A DNA stretch of 5,798 bases from NCBI GenBank assembly GCA_027004335.1, contig JALTID010000258.1, positions 1 to 5,798 on the forward strand. The letters run 5' to 3'. The notes beneath the pieces are model-generated. The model saw only the letters and a program-made list of their open reading frames with translations. It was not told the origin of the DNA and searched no databases. Below, piece after piece: positions 1-5,448 of the stretch (the stretch's first letter is position 1; every line of letters starts with the position of its first letter). The translations under genes were made by a program, and so were the position numbers. The DNA is from JALTID01 sp027004335 [NCBI: bacterium]. Lineage in GTDB: Bacteria > JALSQH01.

Positions 1-11
1 CGTTTAAATTC

Positions 12-44
12 TTGACTTTTCCTTATTAAGTAAGAAAATATAAT
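12..44 (+). promoter_or_regulatory. candidate promoter of the aroF-ileS-lspA chain
   Basis: A TTGACT hexamer at 12-17 and a perfect TATAAT at 39-44 lie just ahead of aroF. The spacer is 21 nt, longer than the usual 16-18, so either the -10 works mostly alone or the TTGACT is fortuitous. Transcription would begin near 51, giving a leader of about 20 nt with no room for a riboswitch or attenuator. An imperfect dyad (CTTA-5-TAAG, 22-34) sits between the two boxes and could be an operator. This is pattern matching only. Confidence 0.4.
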
Positions 45-70
45 GATAACCAGAGAAGGAGTGTATTTAA

Positions 71-1120
71 ATGATAATCGTAATGAAAAAAGGTGCAAAA
101 GATGATTGCATAAAAAAGGTTGTAGAAGCCCTGGAAAACGAAGGGTATAAACCGCATACTATCTATGGAGTGGAGAGAACCGTAGTAGCCGCTGTGGGGG
201 ATGAACGAAAAAAAGTTGATGTAATGGAAAAGCTCAAAGCCTTTGAAGGAGTTGAGAATGTCATCCCCATTTTAAAACCCTATAAGTTAGCAAGTAAAGA
301 AGCTAAACCAGAAAAAACAAAAATCAAAATTAAGGATGACCTTTATATTGGTGGAGACGAAATTACCATTATCGCCGGACCCTGCTCCGTTGAAGGGGAG
401 GAGATAACTGTGGAAATTGCAAAAGAGGTAAAAAAAGCGGGGGCCCACATATTGAGGGGAGGTGCATTTAAACCAAGAACTTCACCTTATTCATTCCAGG
501 GATTTGGCATAGAGGGTTTGAAGATCCTGGCAAGGGCAGGAAAAGAAGCAGGAACGCCGGTTATTTCTGAGATCCTGGATAAACATGATCTACCTTTCTT
601 TATTGAATATGTAGACATAATCCAGGTAGGTGCCCGGAATATGCAGAACTTTGCCCTGCTCAAAGAATTAAGCAAGATAAACAAACCAATTCTCCTGAAG
701 AGAGGGATGTGCGCAACAATAGATGAATGGCTGTTTGCTGCTGAGTATTTGCTATCGGGGGGTAACGAAAATGTTATTCTCTGTGAGAGAGGAATAAGAA
801 CCTTTGAAACTTCCACGCGAAATACGCTTGACCTCAATGCAATACCAGTACTGAGAGACAGGACCCATCTACCAGTTATTGTGGATCCCAGCCATGGAAC
901 AGGTCACTGGGATTATGTTATACCAATGGCAAAAGCTGGTATCGCTGCAGGTGCTGATGGGATCATGGTAGAAGTTCATCCCGAGCCCGAAAAAGCCCTA
1001 AGTGACGGTCCTCAATCTCTAAAATATGAGAGATTCCGTCAACTAATTGAAGAACTAAAACCTGTTGCAGAAGCTGTAGGAAGAACTTTAGCCCTTGGAG
1101 AAAATAATGAAACCCGATGA
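71..1120 (+). CDS. aroF: 3-deoxy-7-phosphoheptulonate (DAHP) synthase, type I-beta, with N-terminal regulatory domain
   Basis: This cytoplasmic enzyme condenses phosphoenolpyruvate with erythrose 4-phosphate to DAHP, the first step of the shikimate pathway to aromatic amino acids. The 349-aa protein has an N-terminal ferredoxin-like/ACT-like domain (about 1-70), a charged linker (about 72-92) and a TIM barrel. Visible barrel motifs are AGPCSVE (102-108), RGGAFKPRTSPYSFQG (129-144), QVGARNMQNF (185-194), KRG (210-212), TRNTLDL (249-255), DPSHG (272-276) and EVHPEPEKALSDG (301-313). C105, H275, E301 and D312 match the metal ligands of the Thermotoga maritima enzyme at a constant offset of three, so the active site looks intact. 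In that family the N-terminal domain mediates feedback inhibition by tyrosine or phenylalanine, so allosteric control is likely here by homology. The ATG at 71 has GAAGGAG at 55-61, 9 nt upstream. The 3' end overlaps ileS. The symbol aroF follows common usage; aroA and aroG are used for the same family. Confidence 0.95.
   Translation: MIIVMKKGAKDDCIKKVVEALENEGYKPHTIYGVERTVVAAVGDERKKVDVMEKLKAFEGVENVIPILKPYKLASKEAKPEKTKIKIKDDLYIGGDEITIIAGPCSVEGEEITVEIAKEVKKAGAHILRGGAFKPRTSPYSFQGFGIEGLKILARAGKEAGTPVISEILDKHDLPFFIEYVDIIQVGARNMQNFALLKELSKINKPILLKRGMCATIDEWLFAAEYLLSGGNENVILCERGIRTFETSTRNTLDLNAIPVLRDRTHLPVIVDPSHGTGHWDYVIPMAKAGIAAGADGIMVEVHPEPEKALSDGPQSLKYERFRQLIEELKPVAEAVGRTLALGENNETR
1097..1100 (+). 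promoter_or_regulatory. ribosome binding site that fixes the ileS start
   Basis: GGAG lies 6 nt before the ATG at 1107, inside the end of aroF. The in-frame TTG at 1095 overlaps this GGAG and has no purine-rich site of its own, so the ATG is preferred. Confidence 0.7.
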
Positions 1121-3911
1121 TTATAAGGAAACTCTGCACCTCCCCAAAACTGCCTTTCCCATGAAAGCGAATCTTACTCAGAAGGAAAAAGAAATTTTAA
1201 AGGAATGGGAAGAGAAAAAGATTTACATAGAGCTATTGGAGCAGAGAAAAAATGCTCCTGTTTTTGTATTCCACGATGGACCACCCTATGCTAATGGTCA
1301 TATTCATATGGGACATGCTCTTAACAAAATTTTGAAAGACATCATCGTAAAATACAAATCTATGGAAGGTTATAAAGTAAAATTCGTCCCAGGATGGGAC
1401 TGTCATGGCCTTCCCATTGAACTAAAAGTTGACCATGAGTTAGGACCGAGAAAAAAAGAGATGAGCAAGATCCAGATCAGGGAACGTTGCAAAAAATATG
1501 CTGAAAAATATGTAAAAATCCAGCGGGACGAATTCAAAAGGCTTGGGGTCCTGGGATTATGGGATGACCCATACTTAACGATGAAACCCCGGTATGAAGC
1601 AACAATTGTGAGGGAGTTCGGGAAAATTGTTGAAGCAGGCAATGTGTATAAACAGAAAAAGCCGATATACTGGTGCCCCCACTGCAAAACAGCACTGGCA
1701 GAAGCAGAAATTGAATACTATGATCATAAGTCACCCTCAATATATGTTAAATTCCCCCTCATTGATCCTCCGGAGAAAATTGATTCATCTCTCAAAAATG
1801 AGAAGATCAACATCGTTATCTGGACCACAACTCCATGGACATTACCTGCCAATTTAGCTGTGGCATTACATCCTAACGAAAATTACTCCTTTTACAAAGC
1901 GGTAGATGGAGAGATCTATGTAGTTGCAACACTCCTGCTGGATAATTTTCTTCAGGTTCTTGGAAAAAGGGGAGAAGTAATTCTTGAGAAAAAGGGAAGC
2001 GAATTAGAAGGACTAAAACTAAAACACCCTATTTTTGATAATAAAGAATCCATTGTGATCCTTGGAGAGCATGTTACCATGGATGCCGGTACAGGATGCG
2101 TACATACAGCTCCTGGACATGGAGAAGAAGATTATGAAGTGGGGCTGAAATATGAGCTGGATGTTTTTGCTCCAGTGGATGGCGATGGGAAATTCACTTC
2201 AGAAGTCCCGATGTATGAGGGAATGTCGGTATGGGACGCCAATCCTGTTATAATTGAAGATTTAAAGAAAAAAGGCACTCTGATCCATTCTGGTGAAATC
2301 GTACATTCATATCCTCACTGCTGGAGATGCAAGAATCCCATAATTTTCAGAGCTACCGATCAGTGGTTTATATCTATGGAAACAAATAATCTCAGAGAAA
2401 AAGCTCTCAAGGAAATTGATAAAGTTAAATGGATCCCCTCATGGGGCAGAGACAGGATCTACAACATGGTGGAATCAAGACCAGATTGGTGCATCTCCCG
2501 TCAGAGATCGTGGGGTGTCCCTATAATAGCGGTATATTGTAAAAAATGCGGAAAGCCCTTTACTTCAAGAGAAATAGCGGAGCATGTAGCCTCTATCTTT
2601 GAGAAAGAAGGTTCCAACGCATGGTTCAGTAAGTCGGTAAAAGAACTTCTACATCCCGGGACTAAATGCCCATACTGCGGTGGAGAAGAATTTGAACTGG
2701 AACAGGATATCCTTGATGTCTGGTTTGAATCAGGAGTAAGTTATGCAGCGGTGGCAGAAAATGATCCCGATATGGGTTTTCCCGTGGATCTATACCTGGA
2801 AGGAAGCGACCAGCACAGAGGCTGGTTCCACTCATCGCTTCTAACTTCAGTAATAACAAGAGGAGAGGCTCCTTATAAGGCAGTTCTTACTCATGGTTTC
2901 GTGGTGGATGGACAGGGAAGAAAGATGAGCAAATCTCTGGGAAATGTAATCAGTCCCGAAGAAATTATAAAACAGCATGGGGCTGAGATTCTAAGACTCT
3001 GGGTGGCAGCAGAAGACTACAGAGATGACATAAGAATTTCTCAGGAGATACTGAAAAGGCTTGTAGATGCATACAGAAGGATCAGAAACACAATAAGATT
3101 TATGTTGGGGAATCTCTACGACTTTGAGCCCTCAAAGGACAATATCCACTATAACGATCTTCTTCCCATTGATAAATATATGCTTCACAGAACCAATCAG
3201 TTAATAAAAAGGATAAGAAAAGCTTACGACGAATATGACTTCCACATCGTTTATCACTCCATTCACAACTTCTGCGTTGTGGATCTCAGCGCTTTCTATC
3301 TGGACATTCTCAAAGACAGACTTTACACATGGGCATCAAAATCCAAAGGAAGAAGATCTGCTCAAACTGTAATCTATCGCATTCTCAGGACACTCATTAA
3401 ACTCATTGCTCCCGTAACTTCTTTCACAGCTTATGAAGCATGGAAATTCCTGCCAGGAGAGAAGTCTGAAAATCTCTTCGCTGAACCTTTCCCGGAAGAA
3501 GTGCAGGAGTATTACAACGAGCCTCTCGCAGAAGAATGGGAGATCATTGTAAAAATTAGAGAAGAGGTAAACAAAGCATTAGAGATCAAAAGGCAGGAGA
3601 AATTTATTGGACATTCTCTTGACGCAAGAGTTTTAATTGAAGCAGAGGGAAGAGAAAAGGAGATTCTCCAGAAATACATAGATGATCTTCCCTTCATATT
3701 TATAACATCACAGGCTGAACTTGTGGAGAAGACTGACGGCGAATTTTACGAAGCTGAAGCAATTAAAAACTTAAGAATATCTGTACAAAAAGCAATTGGT
3801 AAAAAATGTCAGAGATGCTGGAACTACTCTCCAACAGTTGGACAGAATCCAGATTATCCTGACCTCTGCGAAAAATGTGTAAGAGCACTTGAAGAGGAGA
3901 AGAGTGGTTAA
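1107..3911 (+). CDS. ileS: isoleucyl-tRNA synthetase (class I, bacterial type with C-terminal zinc knuckle)
   Basis: The enzyme charges tRNA-Ile with isoleucine in the cytoplasm, using ATP, and edits misactivated valine. With the ATG at 1107 it has 934 aa, normal for bacterial IleS. The HIGH box is HMGH at 67-70 within PYANGHIHMGHAL. The CP1 editing domain shows WTTTPWTLPANLAVALHP (239-256) and GTGCVHTAPGHGEEDY (328-343), including the Asp (342) expected to bind the non-cognate amino acid. GSDQHRGWFHSSL (566-578) precedes KMSKS (606-610). CPHC (190-193) and CKKC (478-481) with CPYC (521-524) are further Cys pairs in the insertion domains. The C-terminus carries CQRC (901-904) and CEKC (921-924), the zinc knuckle of the bacterial form. 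The start overlaps aroF by 14 nt and the end overlaps lspA, implying translational coupling. There is no T-box leader, the usual control of ileS in Firmicutes, because the gene has no leader of its own. An upstream TTG at 1095 would add only four residues. Confidence 0.97.
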   Translation: MKPDDYKETLHLPKTAFPMKANLTQKEKEILKEWEEKKIYIELLEQRKNAPVFVFHDGPPYANGHIHMGHALNKILKDIIVKYKSMEGYKVKFVPGWDCHGLPIELKVDHELGPRKKEMSKIQIRERCKKYAEKYVKIQRDEFKRLGVLGLWDDPYLTMKPRYEATIVREFGKIVEAGNVYKQKKPIYWCPHCKTALAEAEIEYYDHKSPSIYVKFPLIDPPEKIDSSLKNEKINIVIWTTTPWTLPANLAVALHPNENYSFYKAVDGEIYVVATLLLDNFLQVLGKRGEVILEKKGSELEGLKLKHPIFDNKESIVILGEHVTMDAGTGCVHTAPGHGEEDYEVGLKYELDVFAPVDGDGKFTSEVPMYEGMSVWDANPVIIEDLKKKGTLIHSGEIVHSYPHCWRCKNPIIFRATDQWFISMETNNLREKALKEIDKVKWIPSWGRDRIYNMVESRPDWCISRQRSWGVPIIAVYCKKCGKPFTSREIAEHVASIFEKEGSNAWFSKSVKELLHPGTKCPYCGGEEFELEQDILDVWFESGVSYAAVAENDPDMGFPVDLYLEGSDQHRGWFHSSLLTSVITRGEAPYKAVLTHGFVVDGQGRKMSKSLGNVISPEEIIKQHGAEILRLWVAAEDYRDDIRISQEILKRLVDAYRRIRNTIRFMLGNLYDFEPSKDNIHYNDLLPIDKYMLHRTNQLIKRIRKAYDEYDFHIVYHSIHNFCVVDLSAFYLDILKDRLYTWASKSKGRRSAQTVIYRILRTLIKLIAPVTSFTAYEAWKFLPGEKSENLFAEPFPEEVQEYYNEPLAEEWEIIVKIREEVNKALEIKRQEKFIGHSLDARVLIEAEGREKEILQKYIDDLPFIFITSQAELVEKTDGEFYEAEAIKNLRISVQKAIGKKCQRCWNYSPTVGQNPDYPDLCEKCVRALEEEKSG
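3895..3899 (+). promoter_or_regulatory. ribosome binding site supporting the GTG start of lspA
   Basis: AGGAG inside the last codons of ileS lies 4 nt before the GTG at 3904. The alternative TTG at 3889 lies upstream of this site and has no Shine-Dalgarno of its own. The 4-nt spacing is short, so the choice is probable, not certain. Confidence 0.55.
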
Positions 3912-4404
3912 ACTGATTTATTTCATTGCCGTTGCCATCCCGGTAATTGCAGTAGATCAAATAACAAAATTTTTAATAGACCATAATCTTTATCTCTACG
4001 CAAAGATCACCATTATCCCTGGATTTTTCAATGTTGTAAAAGCGTACAACGCAGGGGCAGCTTTCAGCCTTTTTGCCCAAAGGCATTCACCGATAATTAA
4101 TTTTCTCTTTCACGCAACCACTGCCATTGCCATTCTTTTTGTACTTTACCTCTTTTTTGTAACAATGGATGATAACCACCTTCAGTTGATAAGTATCAAT
4201 CTAATCTTAGGGGGAGCTTTTGGGAATCTTTACGATAGAATTATTCACGGGCATGTGGTGGACTTTCTGGATTTCTATATCGGCAGATACCACTGGCCCG
4301 CATTTAACGTAGCTGATTCGTCTATTGTTATTGGAACTGGTCTTCTCCTGATAACATTTATCATAGAGGAAAAAAAGAAATCCGCTAATCCAGATATTGC
4401 CTGA
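3904..4404 (+). CDS. lspA: lipoprotein signal peptidase (signal peptidase II)
   Basis: LspA is an inner-membrane aspartyl protease that removes the signal peptide from prolipoproteins after lipid has been attached to the lipobox cysteine. The 166-aa product (GTG start) has four hydrophobic segments, at about 3-20, 64-86, 94-111 and 140-154. All family signatures are present: DQITK (18-22), YNAGAAFS (48-55), GNLYDR (107-112), VVDFLD (118-123) and FNVADSS (134-140). D120 and D138 are the expected catalytic pair, so the enzyme looks functional. The last residues are a short polar, lysine-rich tail. The gene overlaps ileS by 8 nt, and ileS-lspA adjacency is common in bacteria, so co-transcription is likely. 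A TTG at 3889 would add five residues (MKRRR) and a more basic N-terminus. The 3' end overlaps the convergent HEPN gene by 20 nt, with no terminator visible between them. Confidence 0.96.
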   Translation: MVKLIYFIAVAIPVIAVDQITKFLIDHNLYLYAKITIIPGFFNVVKAYNAGAAFSLFAQRHSPIINFLFHATTAIAILFVLYLFFVTMDDNHLQLISINLILGGAFGNLYDRIIHGHVVDFLDFYIGRYHWPAFNVADSSIVIGTGLLLITFIIEEKKKSANPDIA

Positions 4405-4774
4405 TCATACTGAGATTCTTCTTAAAAATAGTGACATAATTTTCTCGAATCCTCTCAAAAAGCTCCTGTGCCGTGGATTCATTGTAAATATGAGAGGATC
4501 TGTTTCTGTCTTCTAACATGTCCAGGACAAGTTCTGCATCCTCTAAATATCCCCTTTTTGCTGCTTCTTTTATGCATGAACGAGGACTACTACACTGGAA
4601 ACCTTCATATTCAAGGAAAATCCTCAATGTCTTCCAGAATAGCTCAAAGGTAAATTCAAATCTCTGGATTACACCATCCCTATCAAGATCATCCTCTGCT
4701 CTATTTACAGCCTCCTGTAACCTATCAAAGGCGTTCTGAACTTTTTCTACTGCGTAGATCACTTCCTCTTTCAT
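4385..4774 (-). CDS. HI0074-family HEPN protein (nucleotidyltransferase partner), HepT-like candidate toxin
   Basis: This 129-aa, mostly helical, charged protein resembles the HI0074 family ('nucleotidyltransferase substrate-binding protein'), part of the HEPN superfamily. The matching parts are an N-terminal helix with AVEKVQNAFDRLQEAV (7-22), QRFEFTFELFWKTL (37-50) and the signature LEDRNRSSHIYNE (87-99). The last contains R90-X4-H95-X-Y97, the R-X4-6-H RNase motif followed by the tyrosine that MntA AMPylates in characterised HepT/MntA systems. No membrane segment or signal peptide is seen. The ATG at 4774 is chosen because AGGTGA lies 8 nt upstream; a GTG at 4786 lies inside that site. The gene begins inside the end of the upstream nucleotidyltransferase gene (50-nt overlap), so the two are probably coupled. 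It ends inside convergent lspA. A toxin role is an inference; a non-toxic accessory subunit of the nucleotidyltransferase is the older alternative. Confidence 0.85.
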   Translation of the reverse strand: MKEEVIYAVEKVQNAFDRLQEAVNRAEDDLDRDGVIQRFEFTFELFWKTLRIFLEYEGFQCSSPRSCIKEAAKRGYLEDAELVLDMLEDRNRSSHIYNESTAQELFERIRENYVTIFKKNLSMIRQYLD

Positions 4775-5048
4775 ACAAAATCTCACCTGTATGGTAAACT
4801 ATTTCTCTGAATTTTTTATCTGCTTTATCAAGATTTGTGAGATCAACTGTAAATACGCCGGATATTTCATCAAGAATCTCTTTGATCTTTCTCTCCTTTC
4901 TAAGATCTAGATCTACTCCTTCAATAGCAATATCAAAATCTGAATACTTATGTGCTCTATTTTTAGACCTTGAACCAAATAGGATAATTCTTTCAGGATT
5001 CAGCTCATCTACAAGAAGATTGACAATTTCCTTTAAAAGTTCTTTCAT
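4725..5048 (-). CDS. MntA-like minimal nucleotidyltransferase (candidate antitoxin)
   Basis: This small cytoplasmic protein (107 aa) belongs to the DNA polymerase beta-like minimal nucleotidyltransferases (MNT). After an N-terminal helix, ERIILFGSR (19-27) leads into GS-X10-D-X-D: G25, S26, D37 and D39, the last two in SDFDIAI. The third acidic residue is D69 in FTVDLTNLD. The nucleotide-transfer site therefore looks complete. In HepT/MntA modules such proteins transfer AMP from ATP to a tyrosine of the HEPN toxin and neutralise it; that role is inferred here from the next gene. The family core ends around ILYER (90-94). The last 13 residues, rich in Ser and Arg, are encoded inside the overlap with the HEPN gene. 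The ATG at 5048 has AGGAG 10 nt upstream (5059-5063). A GTG at 5057 would be only 1 nt from that site and is less likely. Transcription is divergent from the bioA operon. Confidence 0.88.
   Translation of the reverse strand: MKELLKEIVNLLVDELNPERIILFGSRSKNRAHKYSDFDIAIEGVDLDLRKERKIKEILDEISGVFTVDLTNLDKADKKFREIVYHTGEILYERGSDLRSRKSSERL
4783..4788 (-). promoter_or_regulatory. ribosome binding site that fixes the HEPN gene start
   Basis: AGGTGA on the minus strand, inside the end of the nucleotidyltransferase gene, lies 8 nt before the ATG at 4774. It matches the anti-Shine-Dalgarno end of 16S rRNA beyond the core AGGAG. The GTG at 4786 falls within this site and is therefore an unlikely start. Confidence 0.65.
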
Positions 5049-5058
5049 CCTCTGCACT

Positions 5059-5063
5059 CTCCT
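5059..5063 (-). promoter_or_regulatory. ribosome binding site of the nucleotidyltransferase gene
   Basis: AGGAG on the minus strand lies 10 nt from the ATG at 5048 and only 1 nt from the GTG at 5057, which argues for the ATG. Confidence 0.5.
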
Positions 5064-5068
5064 CTCAC

Positions 5069-5097
5069 ATAATATAATATTTTAACCGGTAAGGCAA
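5069..5097 (-). promoter_or_regulatory. candidate promoter of the nucleotidyltransferase/HEPN pair
   Basis: Read on the minus strand, TTGCCT (5097-5092) and TATTAT (5074-5069) are separated by 17 nt. Other AT-rich hexamers (TATATT at 5076-5071, TATTAT at 5079-5074) overlap, so the -10 is not unique. The predicted transcript start near 5062 would leave almost no leader and would clip the ribosome site. One of the upstream -10 choices may therefore be the real one. The -35 lies inside the inverted repeat at 5085-5124. Confidence 0.35.
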
Positions 5098-5124
5098 ACC
5101 GAGGAGTAGTGTTCCCTACCAGGT
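5085..5124. repeat. imperfect inverted repeat in the divergent intergenic region
   Basis: The left arm ACCGGTAAGG (5085-5094) and right arm CCCTACCAGGT (5114-5124) are complementary apart from one mismatch (5092/5116) and one bulged base (5121), around a 19-nt loop. A shorter perfect dyad, CGGT-7-ACCG (5087-5101), and a direct repeat AACCG (5084-5088, 5097-5101) are nested in it. A T-rich run (TTCTTTTT, 5128-5135) begins four bases beyond the right arm. It could be an operator between the divergent promoters, a weak plus-strand terminator for antisense read-through from lspA, or a small RNA structure. Nothing in the sequence decides between these. Confidence 0.4.
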
Positions 5125-5136
5125 CAGTTCTTTTTC

Positions 5137-5145
5137 TGTTATAAT
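5137..5145 (+). promoter_or_regulatory. extended -10 promoter for the DUF4177-like/bioA operon
   Basis: TGTTATAAT is a perfect extended -10 (TG-N-TATAAT). No good -35 lies 16-18 nt upstream, where the bases are TACCAG or similar; this is acceptable for extended -10 promoters. Transcription would start near 5152, leaving a leader of about 75 nt. That leader contains the palindrome TTGTACAA (5181-5188) but no recognised riboswitch. Confidence 0.5.
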
Positions 5146-5226
5146 TAAGAAGCAACTGGCAAATATAGTTTCCGTTTAAATTGTACAAATAGAAAAACTA
5201 AAGAAGAGATAAAAGATAGAGAAAAG

Positions 5227-5448
5227 ATGATCACATACAGAGTAGTGGAATTAAGCATAGTAACTGATGAAGAGATAGAAAAAAAACTTAATGAATTAAC
5301 AAAAGATGGATGGTATCTTGACGGGATTCACTTTGCCATGAGAGAATCTTCAAAAAGACCATCCATGGCATTTATGATTTTTTACAAATTCTTACCAGAT
5401 GAGGAGAAAAAAGATGACCAGGGAGGAATGGATAAATCATCTTTTTGA
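5227..5448 (+). CDS. small DUF4177-like protein of unknown function, first gene of the bioA operon
   Basis: This 73-aa soluble protein has no signal peptide or membrane segment. Its pattern is an opening beta-strand (ITYRVVELS), a helix ([15 protein letters not shown], 16-30), then two strands (DGIHFAM and AFMIFYKF). This resembles DUF4177-type proteins, which share the 'LNel...GWel' signature; the assignment is by eye. No biochemical role is known to me, and nothing resembling a catalytic motif is visible. The C-terminus is a charged tail (EEKKDDQGG...). The ATG at 5227 is the only usable in-frame start downstream of the promoter, and its ribosome site (purine-rich GAGAAAAG) is weak. The last 35 nt overlap bioA, so translation is probably coupled. 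This suggests a regulatory or accessory role linked to biotin synthesis, which is inference only. Confidence 0.75.
   Translation: MITYRVVELSIVTDEEIEKKLNELTKDGWYLDGIHFAMRESSKRPSMAFMIFYKFLPDEEKKDDQGGMDKSSF
5401..5406 (+). promoter_or_regulatory. ribosome binding site fixing the bioA start
   Basis: GAGGAG inside the small upstream gene lies 7 nt before the ATG at 5414, a near-ideal arrangement. It supports a start within the upstream reading frame. Confidence 0.75.

Noticed and set aside
487-837. Minus-strand reading frame of 116 aa inside aroF
   Set aside because: It lies fully opposite a well-supported gene, has no recognisable domain or ribosome site, and is best explained as a shadow.
1045-1107. 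T-box or other leader controlling ileS
   Set aside because: The region is aroF coding sequence, and there is no specifier stem or the T-box consensus. ileS has no leader of its own.
1173-1316. HMGH instead of HIGH in the IleS signature as a possible active-site oddity
   Set aside because: The second position of the HIGH box varies naturally among class I synthetases (I, M, V), and all surrounding motifs are intact, so this is normal.
4468-4739. Two plus-strand reading frames of 61 and 73 aa opposite the HEPN gene
   Set aside because: Their translations show no family features, while the minus-strand HEPN and nucleotidyltransferase motifs are clear, so these are antisense shadows.
4837-5085. 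Plus-strand 82-aa reading frame rich in Ser/Arg/Ile
   Set aside because: It is the antisense of the nucleotidyltransferase gene, with low-complexity shadow composition and no recognised domain.
5085-5135. Rho-independent terminator on the plus strand
   Set aside because: The stem has a mismatch, a bulge and a 19-nt loop, the T-run is interrupted and starts four bases beyond the stem, and no plus-strand gene ends nearby. It is recorded only as an inverted repeat.
5152-5226. preQ1-type or other riboswitch in the bioA operon leader (AAAAACTAA-like tail at 5193-5201)
   Set aside because: The tail alone resembles the end of a preQ1-I element, but the C-rich loop and stem that define the class are missing, and biotin genes are not a known preQ1 target.
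4385-5226. Mobile element carrying the nucleotidyltransferase/HEPN pair
   Set aside because: No terminal inverted repeats, target duplications, integrase or attachment-like repeats are visible, and base composition by eye matches the neighbours. Horizontal acquisition is possible but unsupported.
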